This document shows positions 9,285 to 18,627 of a stretch of DNA of 64,000 nt, one piece after another. Origin of the DNA: Martinezella lusitana (GTDB taxonomy: Bacteria; Pseudomonadota; Alphaproteobacteria; Rhizobiales; Rhizobiaceae). The stretch lies in contig NZ_FMAF01000003.1 of NCBI RefSeq assembly GCF_900094565.1, forward strand, positions 496,001-560,000. The letters run 5' to 3'. The notes under the pieces were generated by a model. The model saw only the letters and a program-made list of their open reading frames with translations, did no database searches and was not told where the DNA came from. The first letter of the stretch is position 1, and each line of letters starts with the position of its first letter. Both the position numbers and the translations under genes were made by a program.

Positions 9285-10892
9285 TCAATGGCCTCCGCCG
9301 CCTCCGCCTCCCGGTGCCTTCGGCTTGCTGAGCATGAGGACGCCGAGGATCATCGCCAGGAACAGGATGGTGAGCATCAGGAAGATATCGCTGAAGGACA
9401 TGACGATTGCCTGTTGCGTCGCCATGTTGACCATCTGTTTCAGCGCAGCCTGCTTCCCATCCAGGCCTGACGCGCTGAAGTTGGCGGCCATGTTGTTCAG
9501 CTGAGCGACGGCAGCCTGGTTGCCCCAATGGATATTGTCGCGCAGGTTGAAGTAATGCTGATCCTGCCTGTCCGTCAGCAGCGTATTGATGATCGCAAGA
9601 CCGACGGCGCCGCCGAGGTTACGCGTCAGGTTGAACAGGCCGGAAGCCCCGCGCATGCGGGCGGGCGGCATGGTTCCGAGCGCGATATTGTTGATCGGCA
9701 CCATGCAGAGCATCAGTCCGAAACCGCGCAGGATCTGCGGGATCAGCAGTTCCCAGAAATCCCAATCCGTCGTCAGATGCATCATGATGTAGGTGCCGGC
9801 CGAGAAGCTGGTGAAGCCGATGATCATCAGGATGCGCAGGTCGAGCTTGCTCGACAGGAAGCCGGCTAGCGGCGCAGTGAAGAACATGGTCAGGCCCGAG
9901 ACGAACATAGTCTCGCCGATCTGCAGCGAATCGTACCCACGAATGCGGGCAAGATAGAGCGGGTAGATATAGGTCAAACCATAGAGGCCGATGCCCATCA
10001 CGAAGGAGAACACCGAACCGAAGGAGAAGTTCTTATTCGTGAAGGCCTTCAGATCGACCACGGGGAAATCCACCGTAAAGGCACGGTAGAAGAAAATCAC
10101 AGCTGCGATGGCAGACGCGATGGCACCGGCAACGATGTAATTGTCGTTGAACCAGTCGTTGGTGTTGCCTTCCTCGAGCACATATTCCAGTGCGCCCAGG
10201 AAAACGCCCATCGAAACCAGGCCCCACCAGTCGAATTTCTTGAACAGCGATAGTTCTGGCTTGTCGAAATCGATGTAGTTCCAGGTGACGATGGCAACGA
10301 TGATACCCGGTGGAATATTGACCAGGAACAGCCAGTGCCAGGAAAAGGCATTGGAGAGATAGCCGCCGACCGTCGGGCCGATGGTCGGCGCCAGCGTCGC
10401 GATCAGGCCGATGATCGGCGAGACGACATTGCGTTTCGACGGCGGGAAGATGGTGAACGCCGCCGCAAAGACCGAAGGGATCATGCCGCCGCCGATAAAG
10501 CCCTGCAGGGCGCGATAGACGATCATCTGGTCGATGTTGGTGGCGGTCGCGGCGAGCGCGCTCGCCGCGGTGAAGCCGGCGGCCGAGATCGCGAACAGGT
10601 AGCGCGTCGAGATGATGCGCGCCAGCGTTCCCGACAGCGGAATCATGATGACTTCGGCGATCAGATAGGCCGTCTGCACCCAGCCGATCTCATCCGAGCC
10701 GGCGCTGAGGCCGGCCTGGATTTCACTGAGCGAGGCCGAGACGATCTGAATGTCGAGGATCGACATGAACATGCCGAGCACCATCGCCAGGAAGGCGATG
10801 AGCTTTCTCGGCTCGATATGATCCACCGCCGGTGGCGCGGCGGGCCCGGCCGCGCGTGGGGGCGACCCGGCTGTAGTGCTGGCGGACGACAT
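9285..10892 (-). CDS. emrB: DHA2-family multidrug efflux transporter, EmrB/QacA type
   Basis: Inner-membrane proton-driven exporter of 535 aa with about 14 transmembrane segments. The first carries the family motif LDIQIVSASL, followed by WVQTAYLIAEVIMIPLSG and the RALQGFIGGGMIPSVF motif. The C-terminus is an unusual run of seven glycines before the final His. It follows the EmrA-type gene by 26 bp, so the two form a tripartite pump with an outer-membrane TolC-like protein encoded elsewhere. Substrates are unknown. Expression is probably controlled by the divergent TetR regulator. Confidence 0.93.
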   Translation of the reverse strand: MSSASTTAGSPPRAAGPAAPPAVDHIEPRKLIAFLAMVLGMFMSILDIQIVSASLSEIQAGLSAGSDEIGWVQTAYLIAEVIMIPLSGTLARIISTRYLFAISAAGFTAASALAATATNIDQMIVYRALQGFIGGGMIPSVFAAAFTIFPPSKRNVVSPIIGLIATLAPTIGPTVGGYLSNAFSWHWLFLVNIPPGIIVAIVTWNYIDFDKPELSLFKKFDWWGLVSMGVFLGALEYVLEEGNTNDWFNDNYIVAGAIASAIAAVIFFYRAFTVDFPVVDLKAFTNKNFSFGSVFSFVMGIGLYGLTYIYPLYLARIRGYDSLQIGETMFVSGLTMFFTAPLAGFLSSKLDLRILMIIGFTSFSAGTYIMMHLTTDWDFWELLIPQILRGFGLMLCMVPINNIALGTMPPARMRGASGLFNLTRNLGGAVGLAIINTLLTDRQDQHYFNLRDNIHWGNQAAVAQLNNMAANFSASGLDGKQAALKQMVNMATQQAIVMSFSDIFLMLTILFLAMILGVLMLSKPKAPGGGGGGGH

Positions 10893-10918
10893 GGCGCGTC
10901 TCTCCCGAGCTTGATCGC

Positions 10919-12139
10919 TTACTTTTCCGGTGCCGTGCGGGTATCGACGTCGACAACGACGCTGAGGCCTGCGCGCAGACGACCGGTATCGAGCGCATCC
11001 TGTGGCAATGCGATGCGAACAGGCACACGCTGGATGATCTTGGTGAAATTACCGGTCGCATTTTCTGGCGGCAGGAGCGAGAAGACCGAGCCGGACGCCG
11101 GCGAGATCGACTCAACGGTGCCGACGATCGGATGATCGCCATAGGCGTCGACGTGAACATTGACCTTGGAACCGGGAACCAGGTGCTGGATCTGCGTTTC
11201 CTTGAAGTTGGCATCGATATAGAGCTGCCGGGTCGGCACGATCGCCATCAGCTTCTGTCCGGGAGAGACAAGGTCACCTTCCTGAACGGAACGATTGCCG
11301 ACGACACCGTCATAAGGCGCCTTGAGCACGGTGAAGGACAGATCGCGGGCAGCTTTGTCACGAGCAGCCGCGAGACCCTTGATCGTGCTTTCGGCCTGGC
11401 GGCGCTGGGCCTGCAGCAGGTTGATATTGGCTTGCGCGGAAGCGATGGCGGCATCGCCACCGACCAGGTTGGCCCTTGCTTGGTCGAGCGCGATGTTAGC
11501 GCTATCCAAGGCGGCCGTGGTGCCGACCGACTTGGACTGCAGTTCCGCAGCGCGCGTCTGGGTGATCTGGGCGCCACGAACAGTGGCTTCCAGGGCAACC
11601 TTCTGCGCCTGCGACTGGGCAAGAGCGGCCTGGCCGGCGGCAATTTGTGCATCGATGGTGTGGAGCGAAAGCTGTTCGGTGTCGTACGAGGCCTGAGCCT
11701 GATCCAGCGCCAGCTTGTAGTCACCGTCATCGAGCGTGGCAAGCACATCGCCCGCCTTGACCAGCTGGTTGGCGACGACGTTCACCTTGGCGACATAGCC
11801 GGTAACCTTCGGCTGGATGGTCGCGATATCGCCTTCGATATAGGCATCATCGGTGGAGACCATGAAGCGGCCCGTCGTCCACCAGTCATAACCGTACCAA
11901 CCGCCGGCTGCGAGGGCCAGGACAACGATGATCGGCATGGCCAGGCTGCGCCGCTTCTTTGCCGGCGGCGGTGGGGCCGCGGGAGCCGGAGATGCGGGCG
12001 CAGCCTGGGCCGGAGCCGGATTGCCGCGCGTTTCAGCAACGGGAGCATCGGCAGATGCGCCGACCTCCTGGGCTTCCGCTCCGGCATCAGCGGGCTCATT
12101 CACGATGCGCGCTACATTGTTACCATGACTTGACGACAT
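10919..12139 (-). CDS. emrA: HlyD/EmrA-family efflux adaptor (membrane fusion protein)
   Basis: Periplasmic adaptor of 406 aa linking the EmrB-type pump to an outer-membrane channel. Residues 1-67 are cytoplasmic and very Ala/Pro-rich. One membrane anchor follows (about 68-88). Then come a lipoyl-like half motif (VNVVANQLVKAGDVLATLDD), a long helical hairpin of roughly 100 residues, and the matching half motif APYDGVVGNRSVQEGDLVSPG. It is first in the two-gene operon and divergent from the TetR gene. Confidence 0.92.
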   Translation of the reverse strand: MSSSHGNNVARIVNEPADAGAEAQEVGASADAPVAETRGNPAPAQAAPASPAPAAPPPPAKKRRSLAMPIIVVLALAAGGWYGYDWWTTGRFMVSTDDAYIEGDIATIQPKVTGYVAKVNVVANQLVKAGDVLATLDDGDYKLALDQAQASYDTEQLSLHTIDAQIAAGQAALAQSQAQKVALEATVRGAQITQTRAAELQSKSVGTTAALDSANIALDQARANLVGGDAAIASAQANINLLQAQRRQAESTIKGLAAARDKAARDLSFTVLKAPYDGVVGNRSVQEGDLVSPGQKLMAIVPTRQLYIDANFKETQIQHLVPGSKVNVHVDAYGDHPIVGTVESISPASGSVFSLLPPENATGNFTKIIQRVPVRIALPQDALDTGRLRAGLSVVVDVDTRTAPEK

Positions 12140-12170
12140 TGCCCTACCACCGGAATTCTGGGTAAAATAA

Positions 12171-12248
12171 TCGAACCGAACGGTTCAGTTCAATTGACAT
12201 AGAGCCTTTTTCACTCCATATCAAGAGATATCGAACTGCATGGTTCGA
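12171..12248. promoter_or_regulatory. Two TetR-type operators between emrA and tetR
   Basis: TCGAACCGAACGGTTCAG (12171-12188) and TCGAACTGCATGGTTCGA (12231-12248) are 18-bp palindromes sharing TCGAAC-6N-GTTC and spaced 60 bp apart. Between them lies TTGACA (12194-12199), a possible rightward -35 element. One site is nearer the emrA start and one nearer tetR, suiting repression of both divergent promoters. Confidence 0.75.
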
Positions 12249-12301
12249 TTATTTGACGAGTCTGTTTAAGATTCATAAAAAATGATCGATTGAAGGAGAC
12301 G

Positions 12302-12988
12302 ATGAAACACGAACCGCAAAATGCCATTGCACTCGACGCCACAGCGCCTGCATCTGGTGGGCGTTGGGCCGCTGGCGAAGATCCGGTCAAACGTCACCAG
12401 ATTCTAGAGGGCGCCAAGCGCGTCTTCATGAAGATGGGGTTTGACGCGGCGAGCATGAACGACGTTACCCGTGAGGCCGGCGTCTCCAAAGGCACGCTTT
12501 ACGTCTACTTCGCCAATAAGGAAGACTTGTTTTCCGCGATGATGGACAGCGAGCGCGCTCATTTCGTCGAGTTGGTGCGTACCGTCCTTGCCGACGAAGC
12601 GGATGTCGCTTCCTGTCTTTATGAATTTGGCATGGTATTTGGGACGCATGTTACCTCGGACAAGACCATCAGCGCCATGCGCACGGTCATCGGCGTGCGC
12701 GCACGCATGCCCTCGCTCTGTCAACGCTTCTTCAGCGGCCCGGAAAACCTGCGAACCGTGTTGCGCGGCTTTCTCGAACGCAAGGCTGCGGTAGGCCAGG
12801 TGAAGATCGACGACTTCGATATGGCCGCGCGGCAGTTTCTTGAGATGGCAAGCGGCGGTTACTTCAAATTACGGCTGTTCGGCGACATGGACGTCCCTCC
12901 TTCGAAAGAGGAGATCGACTACGTCGTGCGCGGTGCCGTGCGCGTCTTCCTTGCCGCTTATGGCCCCAATCGCCGGGATCAAGACTGA
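12302..12988 (+). CDS. TetR-family repressor of the efflux operon
   Basis: Regulator of 228 aa. Its N-terminal HTH reads MNDVTREAGVSKGTLYVYF (about residues 52-70), preceded by an extended tail of some 30 residues. The C-terminal domain would bind a pump substrate or other ligand. The start is ATG 12302 behind AAGGAG, not the TTG 12 bases upstream. It is divergent from emrAB, with two matching palindromes between them, so it is very likely their repressor. Confidence 0.92.
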   Translation: MKHEPQNAIALDATAPASGGRWAAGEDPVKRHQILEGAKRVFMKMGFDAASMNDVTREAGVSKGTLYVYFANKEDLFSAMMDSERAHFVELVRTVLADEADVASCLYEFGMVFGTHVTSDKTISAMRTVIGVRARMPSLCQRFFSGPENLRTVLRGFLERKAAVGQVKIDDFDMAARQFLEMASGGYFKLRLFGDMDVPPSKEEIDYVVRGAVRVFLAAYGPNRRDQD

Positions 12989-13097
12989 CAATCTTCCCAG
13001 TTGCCAGCGAGCGGAGGCACCCCAACTCCGCAATGGCGATCAAGCGTCCCGGCCACCATGCGGCTATGACTGGCCCGGCAACCAGGGGAGTTAAGCA

Positions 13098-13937
13098 TTG
13101 AGCGCGATCGGAAGAGCGATATGGTTTATCGAAAGCCACTTTGCATCCGACATCTCGCTGGACGAGATCGCGGAAACGGCCGGTCTGTCGCGCTATCATC
13201 TGTCGCGCGTTTTCGGGATGACGACAGGCCATTCGATCAGCGGCTATATCCGTAGCCGCCGCCTCAGCGGGGCAGCTCTCGCCCTGATCGACAGCTCCTC
13301 CACAATTCTCCAGGTTGCCCTCGATGCCGGCTACGGCTCGCACGAGGCTTTCACCCGTGCCTTCCGCGAGCAATTCGGCATGACGCCGGAAAACCTGCGC
13401 AAACAGGGGCACGTTCGCAACCTCGCTCTACAGGAGCCGATCAGAATGGACGACACCCGCCTTCCCAAGCTCGATGCCCCGCGCTTCGAGACCCGCCCCG
13501 CAATGCTGCTTGCCGGCCTTGTGGAAACCTATGCCTATGAAGCCACGCAAGCGATCCCTTCGCTCTGGCAGAAGTTCAATCAGCATTTCGGCCACATCCC
13601 GGGCCAGGTCGGCAATGTCGCCTACGGCGTCTGCACCCAGGCGGACGAGGGCAGCGAAGGCTTTCGCTATATGTCCGCCGCCGAGGTCACGGGCACCGAC
13701 GGCCTGCCCGAAGACTTCACGACGATAAGACTGCCGCAGCAACGCTATGCGGTTTTCACCCATCGCGGCCATATATCAGGCATTTCCGCTACCGTGCATC
13801 AGATCTTCGGCGAATGGCTTCCGCAATCAGGCCATCAGCACGGCGGAACCCCCGACATGATGGAGCGCTATGACGATCGCTTCGATCCGCGTACCGGCAT
13901 GGGCGTGACCGAGATCTGGATCCCGCTCAAGGCGTAG
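13098..13937 (+). CDS. AraC-family regulator with GyrI-like effector domain
   Basis: Regulator of 279 aa. The N-terminal AraC DNA-binding domain carries two HTH motifs (LDEIAETAGLSRYHLSRVF near 21 and ILQVALDAGYGSHEAFTRAF near 70). A C-terminal GyrI/SOUL-like effector domain spans about 120-279, the layout of Rob and other drug-sensing regulators. The start is a TTG with AGGGGAG seven bases upstream; no better ATG exists before the HTH. It lies 109 bp after the TetR gene and could respond to toxic ligands, but its targets are unknown. Confidence 0.85.
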   Translation: MSAIGRAIWFIESHFASDISLDEIAETAGLSRYHLSRVFGMTTGHSISGYIRSRRLSGAALALIDSSSTILQVALDAGYGSHEAFTRAFREQFGMTPENLRKQGHVRNLALQEPIRMDDTRLPKLDAPRFETRPAMLLAGLVETYAYEATQAIPSLWQKFNQHFGHIPGQVGNVAYGVCTQADEGSEGFRYMSAAEVTGTDGLPEDFTTIRLPQQRYAVFTHRGHISGISATVHQIFGEWLPQSGHQHGGTPDMMERYDDRFDPRTGMGVTEIWIPLKA

Positions 13938-14031
13938 ATGCGCCCGCCGCCATGAAAATGACGGCGGCGCTTGTCTTGTACGGACGGCGACGCTCCTTAC
14001 ATTACGGCCATTCTTGACAGGCCGGGCTGGG

Positions 14032-14055
14032 GGTCAGCATCGGCATATGCTGACC
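14032..14055 (+). promoter_or_regulatory. Hairpin just upstream of the terC Shine-Dalgarno
   Basis: GGTCAGCAT and ATGCTGACC form a perfect 9-bp stem with a 6-nt loop, immediately followed by AAAGGGG and, nine bases later, the terC start. It could hide or expose the ribosome-binding site. The function is inferred from position only. Confidence 0.45.
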
Positions 14056-14071
14056 AAAGGGGAAATAGTCT

Positions 14072-14815
14072 ATGGATATTGTTGGGCTGGTGCAGGATCC
14101 GAGTGCGTGGGTCGCACTCGTCACGCTCGTGGTCATGGAGGTGGTGCTTGGCATCGACAACCTCATCTTCATCTCGATCCTGACCAACAAGCTGCCGGCG
14201 GAACACCGCGACAGGGCGCGCAAGATCGGCATCGGCCTTGCCCTTGGCATGCGTCTCGTCCTGCTCGGCACGGTCGCCTGGATCGTCCAGCTGACGACGC
14301 CCGTCTTCGAGATCTTCGGTCAGGGCTTCTCCTGGAAGGACATGATCCTCATCGGCGGCGGCCTCTTCCTGGTCTGGAAGGCGACGAAGGAGATCCATCA
14401 CAACGTCGATCCCCAGGAACAAGGCGAGGATTTCATCGCCAAGTCGACGACGTCGACCTTCGCTTCCGCCATCGGTCAGATCCTGTTGCTCGACCTGGTC
14501 TTCTCGATCGACAGCATCATCACCGCCGTCGGCATGACACAGCATCTGCCGATCATGTTCATCGCCGTGATCGCCGCCGTTACCGTGATGCTGGTGGCCG
14601 CCAATCCGCTCGCCAACTTCATCGAGAAGAACCCGAGCATCGTCATGCTGGCACTGGCCTTCCTGCTGATGATCGGCACGACGCTGATTGCTGAAGGCAT
14701 GGGTGTGCATGTGCCCAAGGGCTATATCTACGCCGCCATGGCCTTCTCCGCTCTCGTGGAAGTGCTCAACATGCTGGCGCGAAACCGCCGGAAAAGGGCA
14801 TCCGGCAGCCATTGA
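14072..14815 (+). CDS. TerC-family integral membrane protein
   Basis: Inner-membrane protein of 247 aa with about seven transmembrane helices. It has the paired TerC motifs [15 protein letters not shown] (residues 23-37) and [15 protein letters not shown] (near 142), whose acidic residues lie in the membrane. Family members are linked to metal export (Mn for E. coli Alx) or tellurite resistance. It is preceded by AAAGGGG and a strong hairpin. It stands alone and ends at a hairpin shared with the convergent downstream gene. Its ion is unknown. Confidence 0.9.
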   Translation: MDIVGLVQDPSAWVALVTLVVMEVVLGIDNLIFISILTNKLPAEHRDRARKIGIGLALGMRLVLLGTVAWIVQLTTPVFEIFGQGFSWKDMILIGGGLFLVWKATKEIHHNVDPQEQGEDFIAKSTTSTFASAIGQILLLDLVFSIDSIITAVGMTQHLPIMFIAVIAAVTVMLVAANPLANFIEKNPSIVMLALAFLLMIGTTLIAEGMGVHVPKGYIYAAMAFSALVEVLNMLARNRRKRASGSH

Positions 14816-14824
14816 GCACAAGAC

Positions 14825-14846
14825 CCGCACCCCGAAACGGGTGCGG
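14825..14846. terminator. Hairpin between convergent terC and hypothetical gene
   Basis: CCGCACCC and GGGTGCGG form an 8-bp GC-rich stem with loop CGAAAC, four bases before the stop codon of the convergent gene. It lacks a clear T-run, so bidirectional termination is plausible but not certain. Confidence 0.55.
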
Positions 14847-14849
14847 CGT

Positions 14850-15260
14850 TCACTCCTGAACGTGGACGTCGACCCATTCGCCGGTGTCGCCGCGCCCATA
14901 GATATCGACCTTGATCCAGACATTGCCGCGGACGATGAAGTTCCCGGCATCGTCCGCGATATTGCCGCTTGCCAGCATGGCTTCAAGCTTCTGACGGTTT
15001 GATGGCAGCGAGAAGAAGCTGTCGCCCTGATCGCCGCGGTCGCGGCGGCGGTAGGCGTGATAGTTCGCGCGATCCTGACGGATGATCTGCCAGGGCAGCG
15101 TCAGACGCTCCCCCTTCGAGTTGTATAGGTCGTCGCTGCCGATATAGGCACGATAGGACTCGATCAGCTTCGCCGAACTGTCGCGCGTAATCGTCGATTG
15201 GGCCGCGGCGGGACCGAAAACGGCGGCTGCCAATATGAAGCTCAAAATCAATCTCTTCAT
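14850..15260 (-). CDS. Hypothetical exported protein
   Basis: A 136-aa protein with a clear signal peptide (residues 1-20, ending AAA before QST), predicted to be periplasmic. The mature part is hydrophilic, with an Arg/Asp-rich centre (YRRRDRGDQGD) and a C-terminal strand-rich segment (WIKVDIYGRGDTGEWVDV). I do not recognise the family. ATG 15260 follows GAGGAAATA. It is convergent with terC and divergent from gltX. Confidence 0.75.
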   Translation of the reverse strand: MKRLILSFILAAAVFGPAAAQSTITRDSSAKLIESYRAYIGSDDLYNSKGERLTLPWQIIRQDRANYHAYRRRDRGDQGDSFFSLPSNRQKLEAMLASGNIADDAGNFIVRGNVWIKVDIYGRGDTGEWVDVHVQE

Positions 15261-15624
15261 TATTTCCTCGCGGTGATTGATTGAAGACCTATTCCGTCAC
15301 TGCCCCAAAAATTGCAAATAAAATTCAGCGAGCGACCCTGTTTTATCCCGATAGCCTTATGAGGGGTAAAGAGGCATCATGACTTTGATAGGTCGGCTCG
15401 AATCGTCGCGCCGTACTGTCCCTAGCATATTACCCGGTTGATCTTGCGGCGCAGTTTCCCTTGACGTCATCCATTGAATATGGCCTAAGGCCAGCCATAC
15501 GGAAAACGCGGGACTGAAGCGGCAACACGCCCTTTTCCGACCGTTTTCCTGATCCAGATACACATCTTCGGCTGGACAGCGCTTGTCCCGAGCGCGGCCC
15601 GGCCTTTTATGACGGGCAAACAAA
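15261..15624. other. Intergenic region upstream of gltX
   Basis: A 364-bp gap between divergent genes. No convincing reading frame was found. TATGGC and GCCATA flank GGCCTAAGGCC near 15479-15499 and could form a short hairpin. It presumably contains the promoters of gltX-lysS and of the exported hypothetical protein. Confidence 0.5.
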
Positions 15625-17082
15625 ATGACCACTTCAGGCGTTCGCGTCCGCATCGCACCCTCTCCGACAGGCGAACCGCATGTCGGCACCGCCTATATCG
15701 CGCTGTTCAACTATCTCTTCGCCAAGAAACATGGCGGCGAGTTCATCCTGCGCATCGAGGATACCGACGCGACCCGCTCCACCCCGGAATTCGAGACCAA
15801 GGTGCTCGACGCGCTGAAATGGTGCGGCCTGAAATGGTCTGAGGGACCCGATGTCGGTGGCCCCTATGGCCCCTATCGCCAGAGCGACCGCAAGGATCTC
15901 TACAAGCCCTACGTCGAGAAGATCGTCGAGGCCGGCCACGGTTTCCGCTGCTTCTGCACACCCGAGCGCCTGGAGCAGATGCGCGCCGCCCAGCGCGCCG
16001 CCGGCCTGCCGCCGAAGTATGACGGCCACTGTCTGAACCTTTCGGCCGAGGAAGTCTCGACACGCGTTGCCGCCGGCGAGCCGCATGTCGTGCGCATGAA
16101 GATCCCGACCGAGGGCACCTGCAAGTTCCATGACGGCGTCTATGGCGACGTCGAAATCCCGTGGGATGCCGTCGACATGCAGGTCCTGCTCAAGGCCGAC
16201 GGCATGCCGACCTATCACATGGCCAACGTCGTCGACGACCATCTGATGAAGATCACCCATGTGGCACGCGGCGAGGAATGGCTTGCCTCGGTGCCGAAGC
16301 ATATCCTGATCTACCAGTATCTCGGCTGGGAGCCGCCGGTGTTCATGCACCTGTCGCTGATGCGCAATGCCGACAAGTCGAAACTGTCGAAGCGCAAGAA
16401 CCCGACCTCGATCTCCTATTATACGGCCCTCGGCTATATCCCCGAAGCGCTGATGAACTTCCTCGGCCTGTTCTTCATCCAGATCGCCGAAGGCGAAGAG
16501 CTCTTGAGCATGGATGAGCTTGCCGCAAAGTTCGATCCGGAAAACCTCTCCAAGGCCGGCGCGATCTTCGACATCCAGAAGCTCGACTGGTTGAACGGTC
16601 GCTGGATCCGCGAAAAGCTGTCGGAAGAAGAATTCCAGCACCGGGTGCTGACCTGGGCGATGGAAAACGACCGCCTGAAGGAAGGCCTGAAGCTGTCGCA
16701 GTCGCGCATCACCAAGCTCGGCGAGCTGCCCGACCTCGCCGGTTTCCTGTTCAAATCCGACCTCAACCTCGATCCCTCTGCTTTCGCCAGGATCAAGTCG
16801 ACGCCGGAAGAGCTGCTGGAAATCCTGAACACGGTGCAGCCCGACCTCGAAAAGATCCTCGAATGGAATGTCGAGACCATCGAAGCCGAACTGCGCGCCA
16901 TCGCCGACCGCATGGGCAAGAAGCTGAAGGTCATCGTCGCGCCGCTCTTCGTCGCCGTCTCGGGCTCCTCGCGCTCCCTGCCGCTTTTCGATAGCATGGC
17001 GATCCTCGGCCGTTCCGTCGTGCGCCAGCGGCTGAAACTTGCCGCCCAGACCGTTGCGACCCTCGTCGGCCCGAAGAACTGA
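15625..17082 (+). CDS. gltX: Glutamyl-tRNA synthetase
   Basis: Charges tRNA with glutamate; class I synthetase of 485 aa. The HIGH-type motif is in APSPTGEPHVGTAYIALF (residues 12-29) and the KMSKS-type motif reads KLSKRK (near 254). An RIEDTDATRS segment follows the first motif. It matches my memory of the Rhizobium meliloti enzyme reported to glutamylate both tRNA-Glu and tRNA-Gln, which would make it non-discriminating and dependent on GatCAB. lysS follows 16 bp after its stop, so the two are probably cotranscribed. Confidence 0.96.
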   Translation: MTTSGVRVRIAPSPTGEPHVGTAYIALFNYLFAKKHGGEFILRIEDTDATRSTPEFETKVLDALKWCGLKWSEGPDVGGPYGPYRQSDRKDLYKPYVEKIVEAGHGFRCFCTPERLEQMRAAQRAAGLPPKYDGHCLNLSAEEVSTRVAAGEPHVVRMKIPTEGTCKFHDGVYGDVEIPWDAVDMQVLLKADGMPTYHMANVVDDHLMKITHVARGEEWLASVPKHILIYQYLGWEPPVFMHLSLMRNADKSKLSKRKNPTSISYYTALGYIPEALMNFLGLFFIQIAEGEELLSMDELAAKFDPENLSKAGAIFDIQKLDWLNGRWIREKLSEEEFQHRVLTWAMENDRLKEGLKLSQSRITKLGELPDLAGFLFKSDLNLDPSAFARIKSTPEELLEILNTVQPDLEKILEWNVETIEAELRAIADRMGKKLKVIVAPLFVAVSGSSRSLPLFDSMAILGRSVVRQRLKLAAQTVATLVGPKN

Positions 17083-17098
17083 ACCGGACTTTAAAACC

Positions 17099-18595
17099 AT
17101 GAACGACAAGACCGAAGCCTCCGCCCTCTCCTCCGACGCAACGGAAGTTCGCCGCCAGAAGCTGAAGCTGCTGCGCGAACAGGTCGGCGACGTCTATCCG
17201 GCGCATTTCCACCGAACCATGACCAATGCCGAGCTCGCTGCGAAATACGAAGGCCTGGAGCCGGATACGGAAACCGGCGATGTCGTCACCGTTGCCGGCC
17301 GCGTCTATTCCTCGCGCAACTCCGGCATGTTCATGGATATCCACGACGCCTCGGCCAAGATCCAGATCTTCAGCCACAAGGACGTGACCGGCGAAGAAGC
17401 CCGCGCCTTGCTGCCGATGATCGATATCGGCGACATCATCGGCGTCACCGGCGTCGTCCGCCGCACCAAGCGCGGCGAGCTGACGATCAATGCGCAGCAG
17501 ATCACCATGCTGACCAAGTCGCTGCTGCCGATGCCGGAAAAGTGGCACGGGCTTTCCGATATCGAGCTGCGCTATCGCAAGCGTCACCTCGACATCATGA
17601 CCAACGAGGAATCGAAGCTCCGCTTCCAGCAGCGCAGCCGAATCGTCTCCGGCATTCGCCGTTTCATGGAAAATGACGGCTTCATGGAAGTCGAGACGCC
17701 AATGCTGCATTCGGTCTATGGCGGAGCGACAGCCGAGCCGTTCAAGACGCATCATAACACGCTGAAGCTCGACATGTACCTGCGCATCGCGCCGGAACTG
17801 TTTCTGAAGCGTACTCTGGTTTCAGGCCTCACCGACAAGGTCTTCGAGATCAACCGCAACTTCCGCAACGAAGGCGTCTCCACCCGGCACAATCCTGAAT
17901 TCACCATGATGGAGTGCTACTGGGCCTACGCCGACTACGAGGACATCATGGACCTCGTCGAGCGCCTGTTCTCGACGCTCGCCATGTCGATCCACGGCAG
18001 CACCGAATTCGCCTTCGGCGACAAGCAGATTTCCTTCAAGGGCCCGTTCCGTCGCGTGCCGATGCCCGATGCCGTCAAGGAAGCGACCGGCATCGATTTC
18101 CTGGCGATCAAGACCGACGAGGAAGCCCGTGCCGCCTCTAAGGCTGCCGGCTTCGCTGTCGAGAAGGACGCCACCTGGGGCGAATGCCTCGCCTTCATCT
18201 TCGAAGAGAAGGTCGAAGGCACGCTGATCCAGCCGGCGCATGTCACGCATTTCCCGAAGGACATCTCGCCCTTCGCCAAGGAAGTGCCGGGCGAGCCGCG
18301 CCTCGTCGAACGCTTCGAGACCTATTGCAATGCCTGGGAGCTCGGCAACGCCTTTTCCGAACTTAACGATCCGGAAGAGCAGCGCGCCCGCATGGTCGAG
18401 CAGCTCGAGCAGGCCCATGCGCGCGGCGAGAAGCAGAAGGAACTGGATGAGGAATTCCTCGACGCCATCGACCAGGGCATGCCGCCTGCAGGCGGTCTCG
18501 GCATCGGCGTCGATCGCCTGATCATGCTGCTCACCAACTCGCCGTCGATCCGCGACATCATCCTCTTCCCGGCGCGTCGCGCCAAGGCGGATTGA
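17099..18595 (+). CDS. lysS: Lysyl-tRNA synthetase, class II
   Basis: Charges tRNA-Lys; 498 aa, class II fold. It has an N-terminal OB-fold anticodon-binding domain (about 50-150), motif 2 with FEINRNFRNEG (near 260), and motif 3 GIGVDRLIMLLTNSPSIRD near the C-terminus. The frame is open further upstream inside gltX, but ATG 17099 gives the family length. Many alphaproteobacteria use the unrelated class I enzyme LysK, so a class II gene beside gltX is notable. Whether lysK also exists elsewhere cannot be seen here. Confidence 0.95.
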   Translation: MNDKTEASALSSDATEVRRQKLKLLREQVGDVYPAHFHRTMTNAELAAKYEGLEPDTETGDVVTVAGRVYSSRNSGMFMDIHDASAKIQIFSHKDVTGEEARALLPMIDIGDIIGVTGVVRRTKRGELTINAQQITMLTKSLLPMPEKWHGLSDIELRYRKRHLDIMTNEESKLRFQQRSRIVSGIRRFMENDGFMEVETPMLHSVYGGATAEPFKTHHNTLKLDMYLRIAPELFLKRTLVSGLTDKVFEINRNFRNEGVSTRHNPEFTMMECYWAYADYEDIMDLVERLFSTLAMSIHGSTEFAFGDKQISFKGPFRRVPMPDAVKEATGIDFLAIKTDEEARAASKAAGFAVEKDATWGECLAFIFEEKVEGTLIQPAHVTHFPKDISPFAKEVPGEPRLVERFETYCNAWELGNAFSELNDPEEQRARMVEQLEQAHARGEKQKELDEEFLDAIDQGMPPAGGLGIGVDRLIMLLTNSPSIRDIILFPARRAKAD

Positions 18596-18627
18596 CAGTT
18601 CCGCCCTCCGAAAATCAAAGGTGAACC

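Noticed and set aside
14016..14071. A yybP-ykoY-type manganese riboswitch before terC, suggested by AAAGGGGAAATAG
   Set aside because: The conserved AAGGGGAGUAG of that class lies near the 5-prime end of a structure of about 100 nt; here the similar string is the Shine-Dalgarno itself and no room remains for the aptamer.
15634..17109. A 491-aa open frame on the strand opposite gltX
   Set aside because: Antisense shadow of a G+C-rich gene. The gltX frame has all synthetase motifs, and the opposite frame has no recognisable domain.
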